Part shown: piece after piece, positions 54,304-61,975 of the stretch
Position numbering within the stretch: position 1 is the stretch's first letter
Layout of the letters: each line of letters opens with the position of its first letter
Source of the DNA: an uncultured Clostridium sp.
Lineage (GTDB): Bacteria; Bacillota; Clostridia; TANB77; CAG-508
Direction: 5' to 3'
Assembly: GCA_945877035.1 (NCBI GenBank)
Contig: CAMCQH010000001.1
Coordinates: 1-64,000, forward strand
Length of the DNA: 64,000 nucleotides
Notes under the pieces: model-generated
The model's database searches: none
What the model was told of the DNA's origin: nothing
Seen by the model: only the letters and a program-made list of their open reading frames with translations
Made by a program: the position numbers and the translations under genes

Positions 54304-54942
54304 ATGAAGAAAAATGATGTAATAAATTTTGTTGAAATATTGAAAAAAACTTATCCAGATGCAACTTGTAGTTTAGATTTTAAAACTCCTTTTCAAATGG
54401 TAGTTGCAGTAATGCTTTCAGCTCAATGTACTGATGAAAGAGTTAACAAAACAACGCCTAGCTTATTTGAAAGATGTAAAACTATTCAAGATTTTGCTGA
54501 TATTGATATTAAAGAATTAGAAGATATTATTCACCCTTGTGGTTTTTATAAAAATAAAGCAAAAAATATTAAGTTATGTGCTAAACAAGTTCTTGAAAAT
54601 TTTGGCGGTGAAGTTCCTGATAATATGGAGGATTTACAAACTTTAGCTGGTGTTGGTAGAAAATCTGCTAATGTTGTTATGTTAGAAGCATTCAACAAAC
54701 CACAAGGTATTGCAGTTGACACTCATGCTAAAAGAATTTCTAATTTAATTGGTCTTTCTAAAGAATCTGACCCTTCTAAAATTGAACAAGATTTAATTAA
54801 AATTTTTCCTAAAGAATATTTAAAAGATATTAATCATCTATTTGTTTGGCATGGTAGAAATACTTGTGTTGCAAGAAAGCCTAAATGCGATACTTGTACA
54901 GTAAAAGAGTATTGTAAATATTATAAAAAAAATAGGGATTAA
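54304..54942 (+). CDS. nth: Endonuclease III (base-excision DNA glycosylase)
   Basis: Removes oxidised pyrimidines and nicks the AP site. The helix-hairpin-helix is LQTLAGVGRKSANVVMLEAF, the catalytic Asp follows in AVDTHAKRISNLIGL, the catalytic Lys is in the region VNKTTPSLFERCK, and the 4Fe-4S loop is CVARKPKCDTCTVKEYC. The frame opens at a GTG at 54277, but ATG 54304 with AAAGGAAT upstream is the likely start (212 residues, normal). Confidence 0.95.
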   Translation: MKKNDVINFVEILKKTYPDATCSLDFKTPFQMVVAVMLSAQCTDERVNKTTPSLFERCKTIQDFADIDIKELEDIIHPCGFYKNKAKNIKLCAKQVLENFGGEVPDNMEDLQTLAGVGRKSANVVMLEAFNKPQGIAVDTHAKRISNLIGLSKESDPSKIEQDLIKIFPKEYLKDINHLFVWHGRNTCVARKPKCDTCTVKEYCKYYKKNRD

Positions 54943-54974
54943 GGGGACACCACTCCAAATCCCTATTTTTTCTC
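54930..54974. terminator. Bidirectional terminator between nth and the acyltransferase gene
   Basis: AATAGGGATT and AAATCCCTATT pair, with A and T runs on the two sides. Read on the minus strand it shares AGGGATTTGGAGT with the terminator at 3493-3541. Confidence 0.8.
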
Positions 54975-55736
54975 ATATTTAATTACTTCAATATTACTAT
55001 TTTTGCTTCTTTCCACCATTTTTTCATAAACTTTATTTCTCAAATTTTCCTGCTGTTCTTTTATTGACAACCCCTCATCTGGGAAAAATGGTCCATCTAT
55101 ATATGATACTATTTTTACCTTATCATTGTTTTTGCCATAACTTTGATATGTATTTGTCATGCAAAATGTTGGTGTTCCTAACTTTACAGGATATTTAAAT
55201 GATACTGATTTGAATGGTCTTATTTTTGTATAATATGGCCATATATGTGCTTCTGGAAATATTGTTATTGAATATCCTTTTTTTATTCTTTTTTCTATTG
55301 TGTCTAAAAAATTCTTCATTGCTTCTTTATTGCTTGGAATTGGTATTGCTCCTAACATTTGTACAGCATTTCCTAAAAATTTCATAGATACATTTTCTGG
55401 GTTTACTATTAAATAATTTATTTTTGGAAATACTGCGTTACTTATTAAAAATGTATCTGCAAAGGCTTGTGTATGATTTCCATATATAAAATATCCTTGT
55501 TTTTTATATGGTTTTAATTTTTCTTTTCCTATAGTTTTTGTTCTAAATTTTATTTTGGCATATAAATATTTTATTGGAAGACTTATTACATTTTGTAAAA
55601 GGAATGCACATGCATTCCATATTACGTTTTTATGTATATATTTATAATTTTCATCTATTTTTTTAGGCTCTATTTTTGCTGTTGAAAATTCTTCATTTAA
55701 TTCATCTTCATAATAAATAATTTTTTCATTCTTCAT
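54963..55736 (-). CDS. PlsC-like acyltransferase (second of a pair)
   Basis: A 257-residue lysophospholipid-type acyltransferase. The catalytic H-x4-D is in YFIYGNHTQAFADTFLISN and the glycerol-phosphate-binding FPEAHIWPY is the altered FPEG-type motif. Moderate hydrophobic stretch near residue 40 for membrane contact. It overlaps the next acyltransferase gene by 11 bases. Substrate is unknown; the context (two GT8 enzymes and a flippase-like protein) suggests glycolipid or lipoteichoic acid anchor synthesis. Confidence 0.87.
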   Translation of the reverse strand: MKNEKIIYYEDELNEEFSTAKIEPKKIDENYKYIHKNVIWNACAFLLQNVISLPIKYLYAKIKFRTKTIGKEKLKPYKKQGYFIYGNHTQAFADTFLISNAVFPKINYLIVNPENVSMKFLGNAVQMLGAIPIPSNKEAMKNFLDTIEKRIKKGYSITIFPEAHIWPYYTKIRPFKSVSFKYPVKLGTPTFCMTNTYQSYGKNNDKVKIVSYIDGPFFPDEGLSIKEQQENLRNKVYEKMVERSKNSNIEVIKYEKK

Positions 55737-56670
55737 TTATTACTACTTCCTTTTTTGTTGTATATTCTAATGGAATTCCATAAAAATCTTCATAAATATT
55801 TTTCCAAATTTCAAAATTCTTATTTAGCATTTCCTCTGTATTTTCTCTTTGTGATAAATTTTCATCTGGATAAATTGGTTCTGCTATATTTACAGTATAT
55901 TCTTGGATAGGGAATCCATCATCACCTATTATGTTGCTATCATTCATTGTTATAAATATTGGTATAATTGGTACATTATTTCTTGCTGCTATTTTAAATG
56001 CTCCATGTTTTAGTGGCTTTGGTTTTCTATAATTCCACCACATGCTTTGTTCAGGATATATTAATATAAAATCTCCTTTTTGTAATAATGTATCTACTGC
56101 TTTCATAAATTCTACCATTGTTCTTTTATTTGAACTTAATGGTAATGTATCACAGTTTCTGAATAAAAATCCATAAAAACCTGGAAAATTAGTATAATTT
56201 CCTTCTCTTATTACTTTGTGCAATTTTTTTGTTTTTGCTTGACCTGCTAATCTAAATACTTTTTCTATTGTAAAACAGTCAAATGGATTAAAGTGATTAC
56301 ATGTTACTATTGCTCCTGTTGACACTTTACTTAAGTTTTCCATTCCTTTTATATCTTTTATTATTAATTTATTGTTTTTTAATAAATTATCTAAAAATCT
56401 TTCTCCAACTTCATTTGCAAATATTCTTTTTATTTTACTTGTCATTGTTGTTCTTAAATAATCTATATTTTCTGGAGTTAGTACAATTGTTGGTGGGTCA
56501 TCTTCAGCATCAACATCAAATTTTCCTTCTAATTCTAGTTGTTCAATTTTTTTCAATACTTCTATTCTATATGCTGATTTTCCTATTACTTTTTCTGGTT
56601 CATTTTCTGTTTTATTTTTCTTGTCTTTGCCTATTTTTGCTAATTCTGCTAGCACTTTTTTAGTTTCCAT
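55726..56670 (-). CDS. PlsC-like acyltransferase with N-terminal extension (first of a pair)
   Basis: A 314-residue protein. The PlsC domain begins near residue 100: catalytic VTCNHFNPFDCFTIEKVF (H-x4-D), NCDTLPLSSNKRTMV, and ILIYPEQSMWWNYRKPKPL (FPEG-like site). The first 90 residues are a charged, not obviously membrane-spanning extension. Directly coupled to the other acyltransferase; together they could acylate both positions of a glycolipid. Confidence 0.87.
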   Translation of the reverse strand: METKKVLAELAKIGKDKKNKTENEPEKVIGKSAYRIEVLKKIEQLELEGKFDVDAEDDPPTIVLTPENIDYLRTTMTSKIKRIFANEVGERFLDNLLKNNKLIIKDIKGMENLSKVSTGAIVTCNHFNPFDCFTIEKVFRLAGQAKTKKLHKVIREGNYTNFPGFYGFLFRNCDTLPLSSNKRTMVEFMKAVDTLLQKGDFILIYPEQSMWWNYRKPKPLKHGAFKIAARNNVPIIPIFITMNDSNIIGDDGFPIQEYTVNIAEPIYPDENLSQRENTEEMLNKNFEIWKNIYEDFYGIPLEYTTKKEVVINEE

Positions 56671-56674
56671 AAAA

Positions 56675-57610
56675 CTATCTCCTATTTATTCTATCATCAC
56701 CTGCACATGCATTTTCCTTTGTTGCAAGTTCTACTAATCCTTTTTCTGCTTCTCTATCTTTAAATTTTTGTTCTTCTGTATAACTATCTCTTATTCTTAA
56801 AATTTCATCATAAAATTCTGTTTTTTCAGCATATTTCCAAAAATATTCATGATATGTAACATCTTCAAAATGCCATGGCTTATATGCAAAATTATAATGT
56901 ATTAATTTGATGTCTTCAGGTTTTGTTTCATTATTTACATATGGCATTACATCCCAGTCATGACTAATTAGTGTTACTCTTCCTTTGCATAATCTGTTTA
57001 GATAATCTTGGTCTTGTGCAACTGAAAATTTAACTGTACTTAATAAATATAAGAATTTTTCTTCAAACTTAAATTTTCTAAGTTCATCTAAATTCATTAA
57101 TAGCACACCTGCATTAAAATAATGTTGATATTTTGCAACCCCAACTACTAATTCAGCATAATCTTGGAAAACTTTATTATACTGGATTATATCATCTGGT
57201 GCTGCTGCAACTAGATTTGTGCCCATATCTGTATTATATAATTCTGATATATCTCCTACTACTATAATATCACTATCTAAATATAATACTTTATCATATT
57301 GTGGATAAAGATCCGGTAAAAATAATCTAAAATATGTTGTATTTGTATAATAATCACGTGTATATAATTTATCTTGGACTTTTTCGATATAATAACTTAA
57401 ATCAACAAATTCTATATTTACATTTTCATCTTCATATTTCTTTATTTGTTTCATATGTTCTTCTTGTACATTTGTATGTAAAACTTTTATTAAATATTTA
57501 TAATCTTTATTTGCATTTTCTATTAATGATTTTAATGCAACTGCTAAAAATGGTATATATTGGTCATCAATTGCAAAAAATATTGGTATTTCCTTTAATT
57601 CTTTATTCAT
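56675..57610 (-). CDS. GT8-family glycosyltransferase
   Basis: A 311-residue GT-A enzyme. The opening IPIFFAIDDQYIPFLAVALK and SLIENA, the D-x-D site KVLYLDSDIIVVGDISELYN, and HYFNAGVLLMNLDELRKFKF followed by VAQDQDYLNRLCKGRVTLI are GT8 signatures; the end has the H-x-x-x-x-x-KPW motif (LIHYNFAYKPWHF). Galactose or glucose transfer is typical of the family. Overlaps the next GT8 gene by eight bases. Confidence 0.92.
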   Translation of the reverse strand: MNKELKEIPIFFAIDDQYIPFLAVALKSLIENANKDYKYLIKVLHTNVQEEHMKQIKKYEDENVNIEFVDLSYYIEKVQDKLYTRDYYTNTTYFRLFLPDLYPQYDKVLYLDSDIIVVGDISELYNTDMGTNLVAAAPDDIIQYNKVFQDYAELVVGVAKYQHYFNAGVLLMNLDELRKFKFEEKFLYLLSTVKFSVAQDQDYLNRLCKGRVTLISHDWDVMPYVNNETKPEDIKLIHYNFAYKPWHFEDVTYHEYFWKYAEKTEFYDEILRIRDSYTEEQKFKDREAEKGLVELATKENACAGDDRINRR

Positions 57611-58451
57611 TTACTTTTTCCTCTTTTCTTGATTCGTATTGTTTTTTCAATTCTATATATTCATTTAAGTCGTCATCAAATGTATGACATTTTAGTACTT
57701 CATGTACTTCTTTTATATGCCATTGTTTATAATTCTCTGTATGTGGATATGGTCTCCATAATAGTCTTTTGCAAAAATGACAAATTACTGTACCTTTTCT
57801 ATTAAATTTTGATTGTTCATTATATATTCTTGGTAGTATCAATTTTTTTGTTGTTGCCTTATATATTGCATCTTGGTCTGCAAATAACATTTTTTTAGTT
57901 TTTATTAAATCTCTTGCTTTTTCTAAAAGCCCTGTTTCTTTAATTTTTTTCATATTTAGCAATAACATTCCTGCATTTATATAATCTGGATATAATAATA
58001 CTGAACCATATTTTTCTTTTACTGCTGCATATTCATAATCTGAAACATCAATATTATATAATTTTGATATATCATCATCTGCCATCATATCAATATCAAG
58101 ATATAAAATTTTATCTGGTATTTCCGGAACCAAATCTGCTAGTAATCTTAATAATGTATATGGTGTACAATATGCACTTTCATTTTTGCATTTTCCAAAT
58201 TCTTTTTCATATAAATCTGTAACATCTATTTTTATTACACTATTTTCTGGATTTTTAGTTTTTATAACTTTATCTAAAAATTCTATTTGTTCGTCTTTAA
58301 TTGATGTATATTCTGGTTTTATTCTGGTAAGGTCCATTGTAAATATATAACAATTTACTGTTTCTTTTGTTTTGTTTGTAATTGATATAAGTTCTGTAAG
58401 TGCCCCATCAAATACCTTTTCATTTCCACATAAAAGTATATTCATAAACAT
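57603..58451 (-). CDS. GT8-family glycosyltransferase, divergent
   Basis: A 282-residue GT8 protein related to its neighbour: MNILLCGNEKVFDGALTELI, KILYLDIDMMADDDISKLYN with D-x-D, YINAGMLLLNMKKIKETGLL, LFADQDAIYKATTKKLILP, ending with CHFCKRLLWRPYPHTENYKQ in place of the usual H-x5-KPW. The pair probably adds two sugars to a membrane glycolipid. Confidence 0.9.
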   Translation of the reverse strand: MFMNILLCGNEKVFDGALTELISITNKTKETVNCYIFTMDLTRIKPEYTSIKDEQIEFLDKVIKTKNPENSVIKIDVTDLYEKEFGKCKNESAYCTPYTLLRLLADLVPEIPDKILYLDIDMMADDDISKLYNIDVSDYEYAAVKEKYGSVLLYPDYINAGMLLLNMKKIKETGLLEKARDLIKTKKMLFADQDAIYKATTKKLILPRIYNEQSKFNRKGTVICHFCKRLLWRPYPHTENYKQWHIKEVHEVLKCHTFDDDLNEYIELKKQYESRKEEKVNE

Positions 58452-58486
58452 TCCCCTATAACTTTTTTAATTCACCTTATTATATA

Positions 58487-59512
58487 TTAATTTTCTTCTT
58501 TTTTCAACATTTTTTTAGTTTTTAATATATTTATTGTTGTTACAATTGCACTAATTATTACTAATAAATAAAAACTTATACCTCTATTTAGTAACATTGC
58601 ACTACTAATCATGTTTTGTGGAAATACTGATTTATATATTTCCATAAATCCACCTTCTGTTACTCCTACTGCTCCTGGTGATGGTATTCCTGATACTGTT
58701 GCAAATAAAATTGCTTGGATTGATACTATTTGTATAAAATTATATCCGCTTAATCCAAATGAACGATATACCCAATATGATACGCTATAATATGCTATAA
58801 ATTGAATATATGTTGTTAATAAAGTTCTTAATATTACTAATTTATTGTTTTTAATGTAACTACTGCTATCTTGATATTTAGCTAGTTCTGCTTCTAGCTT
58901 CATTTGTTTATCTTCTATGTTTTTAATTTTTAATTTTTTCATTATTTTTATTACAAAATTGATTAGTTTGTTTAATAATTTTTTTGAAAAAATTGCTATT
59001 AAAAGCAATGTAAGCGCACTTGCATTTAATATTATTCCTAAAATAAAAAATCCTACTAATGTTTTGTTTAAATATTTGTAGTTAAATATTACACTTATTA
59101 ATGCCATTGAAATTGTTACTACTTGCATACTACTTAAATTTATTAAAAGTGCTAAAGTTGAGTTTGCTACTGAAATTTTATCTTTATACATGTAGTATAT
59201 TTGCATTGGTTGTCCTCCACTTGCTGCTGGTGTTATACTACTAAAGAAAAATCCTATTAGTGCATATTTTATATTTTGCCATAATGTTGATTTTTCATTT
59301 AAGTTTTTTAACGTTCTTCCTATGTTTATTGCTTCACATATTATATATATACACATACATAGCGCTGCTATTAATATATATTGTTTTTTTACGTTTTGAA
59401 ATACGCTAAATATTTCTGTTATGTTTTGATCTTTTAGGATTATATAAAAGGTCAATATTATTAGTAAAATAAATATTATTAGGTTTCTTATCATTCTTTT
59501 TGTTTTTTTCAT
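58487..59512 (-). CDS. UPF0104 / MprF-flippase-like membrane protein
   Basis: About 340 residues with eight or nine hydrophobic segments. Family wording: KYALIGFFFSSITPAASGGQ, PMQIYYMYKD, and SGIPSPGAVGVTEGGFMEIY. Related to AglD2 and the membrane part of MprF, thought to move lipids or lipid-linked sugars. The frame begins at 59575, but several in-frame Met codons exist; 59512 is my choice. Likely exports the glycolipid made by the downstream GT8/PlsC genes. Confidence 0.85.
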   Translation of the reverse strand: MKKTKRMIRNLIIFILLIILTFYIILKDQNITEIFSVFQNVKKQYILIAALCMCIYIICEAINIGRTLKNLNEKSTLWQNIKYALIGFFFSSITPAASGGQPMQIYYMYKDKISVANSTLALLINLSSMQVVTISMALISVIFNYKYLNKTLVGFFILGIILNASALTLLLIAIFSKKLLNKLINFVIKIMKKLKIKNIEDKQMKLEAELAKYQDSSSYIKNNKLVILRTLLTTYIQFIAYYSVSYWVYRSFGLSGYNFIQIVSIQAILFATVSGIPSPGAVGVTEGGFMEIYKSVFPQNMISSAMLLNRGISFYLLVIISAIVTTINILKTKKMLKKEEN

Positions 59513-59674
59513 TTTCTTTTCTTCCATCTTTTTTATTTTCTTGTATATTATCTTGTATTTTTTTATTTTTGTCAACTGTTTTAATTATTAAAATTATATC
59601 TTTAAAATTATGCATAAATTATAAACTAAATGTAATATAAATTATTATAAATTATTTTAAGGAGGAATTTATAT

Positions 59675-60266
59675 ATGAAAAAGATCATTTCTTGTATCTT
59701 TGTTTTTTCCATTATTTTTTGTACTTGTCGGATTTGTTTTTGCAGCAGATGAATATTATTTTGATTTGCAATATACCGGAACCATTGTAAAAAATGAAGA
59801 AAAAAATGCAAATGTATTATTAGTAGGAGTAAATGGCACTCCACATACCAATGTTCTAATTAAAGTAAAAATTACAGGTCCTGCTACCCCAAAATTATTA
59901 GCAACTGATTCAAACGGTGTAGAACATGATATTGCACAACTCGGCTATTGGGGACCACCATCTGGTTTTCCTGTACAAGGAGACTTCACAAACACCACAC
60001 CAATTAAAGCTACTTTTACTAAAGAAGGAACCTATACAATAGAATTAAGTTTAGTTGATGTTTCTAATTCTAATGCCGTTATTACAAGTAAAACATTTAC
60101 TATTGATGTTTCTGATGAAGAAACACCTATCAACAACATCATCACCAACAACACAATAGAAGAATTACCACAAACAGGAACTAGTATTGGAGAATTTGCA
60201 ATGTATGCATTTATATTTGGTATAGTGTTCTTGGGAATCGTAGTTTATTTTAGGAAGACTCATTGA
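59675..60266 (+). CDS. LPQTG cell-wall-anchored protein; signal peptide joined by a +1 shift at CGG
   Basis: AAGGAGG precedes ATG 59675. The frame gives MKKIISCIFVFSIIFCTC and then CGG (59729-59731). Skipping the C continues GFVFAADEYYFDLQYTGTIV, so only with the shift does the signal peptide run into its cleavage site (FVFA-ADE). Unshifted, the frame stops eight codons after the CGG. The mature part is a beta-rich extracellular domain (ATDSNGVEHDI; YTIELSLVDVSNSN) ending ELPQTG, a hydrophobic span and RKTH, a standard sortase signal. Total about 196 residues. The next gene is a sortase whose start overlaps this stop. Confidence 0.85.
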
Positions 60267-60925
60267 AAATAAATTTCATTTGTTTTAAATTTTCAAAAAC
60301 AATTTGTTTTATGGTTTGTATTATTTTAGTAGAATTGGCTTATTTTGGAATACAGATAAAAAATCTGTTAAAAGAAGAAAAAAGTGATACATTACAACAA
60401 TCTGTAGAAGAAAGATATAATGAAATAGAAAACACAACTATAAAAAAAGATATACAATGTTCTTCAACAAATAAAGTACAGATTGAGTCACATCAATTAG
60501 AAAAAAAGACTAGAATAATGCCAATAGAATTTAAGGGGTTTGAAATAATAGGAAAATTAGAAATACCGAAATTAAAGATAGATAAGTATATTTTAAAAGA
60601 AAGCACTTCAAAAGCATTAAAAGTATCTGTTACTAAATTATATGGACCAGAAATAAATGAAATAGGTAATTTTTGTATTGCAGGTCACAATTATAATACA
60701 ATGCTTAAAGAAATTAAGAATTTGGAAAAAAACGATAAAATTATATTGACTGATGTTTTTGGAGATAGTGTTTTTTATGAAGTTTATGATAATTATCAGT
60801 CTTCTCCTAAAGATGTTTCTTGTCTTAATCAAAATACTGGTGGTGAAAAAGAGGTTACACTTATTACTTGTACACCAGGTGCTATTAATCGTGTAATTGT
60901 AAAAGCAGTTGAAGTTTATGATTAA
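60263..60925 (+). CDS. Sortase
   Basis: A 220-residue transpeptidase. A membrane span at the N-terminus (TICFMVCIILVELAYFGIQI), a charged linker, then the sortase barrel: FEIIGKLEIPKLKIDKYIL, catalytic His in GNFCIAGHNYNTM, Cys in VTLITCTPGAINRVIVKAVE (T-x-T-C, with the catalytic Arg at NR). It probably starts at TTG 60263, overlapping the stop of its likely substrate by four bases; such a two-gene unit suggests a dedicated sortase-substrate pair. Confidence 0.93.
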   Translation: MKINFICFKFSKTICFMVCIILVELAYFGIQIKNLLKEEKSDTLQQSVEERYNEIENTTIKKDIQCSSTNKVQIESHQLEKKTRIMPIEFKGFEIIGKLEIPKLKIDKYILKESTSKALKVSVTKLYGPEINEIGNFCIAGHNYNTMLKEIKNLEKNDKIILTDVFGDSVFYEVYDNYQSSPKDVSCLNQNTGGEKEVTLITCTPGAINRVIVKAVEVYD

Positions 60926-60932
60926 AAAATAT

Positions 60933-60967
60933 AAAAGAAACATTCAGTCAAAATGAATGTTTCTTTT
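60933..60967 (+). terminator. Terminator of the LPQTG-sortase operon
   Basis: AAAAGAAACATTCA and TGAATGTTTCTTTT form a perfect 14-bp stem with a 7-base loop. Confidence 0.88.
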
Positions 60968-60977
60968 AGGTCAGATT

Positions 60978-61532
60978 TTAATAATTTGTCCTCAATTCAT
61001 ACACTATAATATTCTGATTTTTGATACCAACTTCTGTATTGAATAAAGCAAATTCAACAATCACATTTTGCAAATTATGGCTCACTATGTATTGGTAAAT
61101 CAAATCAAAGTAGGGAATCTCATTTAATTTTTTATCAAATATGTCCGTTTTCAAATTAAATGTGGGGTGTTCTAAAGCATCTCTTACTGATGCTCTGGGG
61201 TCCACAGATAATGTTGTATAAACTTCTCCATTTGATAAGATTTGTATCTCTCCTACTAAAATTTGATTCTCCACATAATTAGCAGAACTCACATTTATTG
61301 TGAATAACTGATAACCTCTTATCTCTGCGAGAACATCATCTAAGGCAACTTTTAACTTAAAAATACCTCCTGCTTTTGATTTGTCCCGTATTTCATAATA
61401 TTTTGCTGGATACATATCTAAATTTTTTTTTACTTTCTCTGTATCATTTTCAGAAAATAATTGCTCTGGGAATTTATTAAGCTCTAATTGTTTTATCATC
61501 TTAATGCTTTCTAATTTATTGTTTATAACCAT
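60978..61532 (-). CDS. Hypothetical protein (184 aa) of an acquired gene pair
   Basis: Soluble protein with FPEQLFSENDTEKVKKNLDM, GEIQILSNGEVYTTLSVDPR and LIYQYIVSHNLQNVIVEFAL. No family recognised. AGGAGG lies before ATG 61532, inside the end of the upstream gene, so the two are translationally coupled. Codon 49 is CGG (61388-61386), and reading goes straight on, unlike at the shift sites. Composition is closer to the upstream foreign-looking gene than to the host genes. Confidence 0.6.
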   Translation of the reverse strand: MVINNKLESIKMIKQLELNKFPEQLFSENDTEKVKKNLDMYPAKYYEIRDKSKAGGIFKLKVALDDVLAEIRGYQLFTINVSSANYVENQILVGEIQILSNGEVYTTLSVDPRASVRDALEHPTFNLKTDIFDKKLNEIPYFDLIYQYIVSHNLQNVIVEFALFNTEVGIKNQNIIVYELRTNY

Positions 61533-61833
61533 ATGTTATTCCTCCTAAAATTATGTGGTCATTAGAGTCTGCATCTCGCAGAAAGAACTCAAAAATCACG
61601 AGCTGTTTTTCCGTAAGGTATTCAGGCGCATACAATGCATGGCGGTCGCCGATTCTAGCAACAGCAATCATTGCTGGACCATCATCTGTAGAATATCTGC
61701 TATCGAGCTCATAAATAAACTCACTATCAGGTTCCTTGCCATCAAGTAAAGGGGCAATTACAGTTTCAAGCCGTACAAATGCATCCTGATACACTTGCAC
61801 ACGTTTCTTAGTGGTAGTAGATACAAATGGCAT
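61516..61833 (-). CDS. Hypothetical protein (105 aa), GC-rich, probably transferred
   Basis: From ATG 61833 (AAAGGAG upstream; the earlier TTG at 61851 overlaps it): MPFVSTTTKKRVQVYQDAFV, then IAPLLDGKEPDSEFIYELDS and AVARIGDRHALYAPEYLTEK. No family recognised. The line 61621-61680 is 32/60 GC, about twice the local background, and codons such as GCG, CGC, GGC and CGG (codon 21, 61773-61771) are used. A recent arrival from a higher-GC genome is the simplest explanation. Confidence 0.6.
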   Translation of the reverse strand: MPFVSTTTKKRVQVYQDAFVRLETVIAPLLDGKEPDSEFIYELDSRYSTDDGPAMIAVARIGDRHALYAPEYLTEKQLVIFEFFLRDADSNDHIILGGITYGYKQ

Positions 61834-61975
61834 AAATGTTTCTCCTTTCAATAATCATGAAGATGTGTATAAATTTCTATATGTAAACTCCAAAAGGAGA
61901 TTATTAAATTGAGCCTAGTATATTACTAGGACTGTGCATATTATATCACTTTTTATGTAAATATGCAAGTGATAT

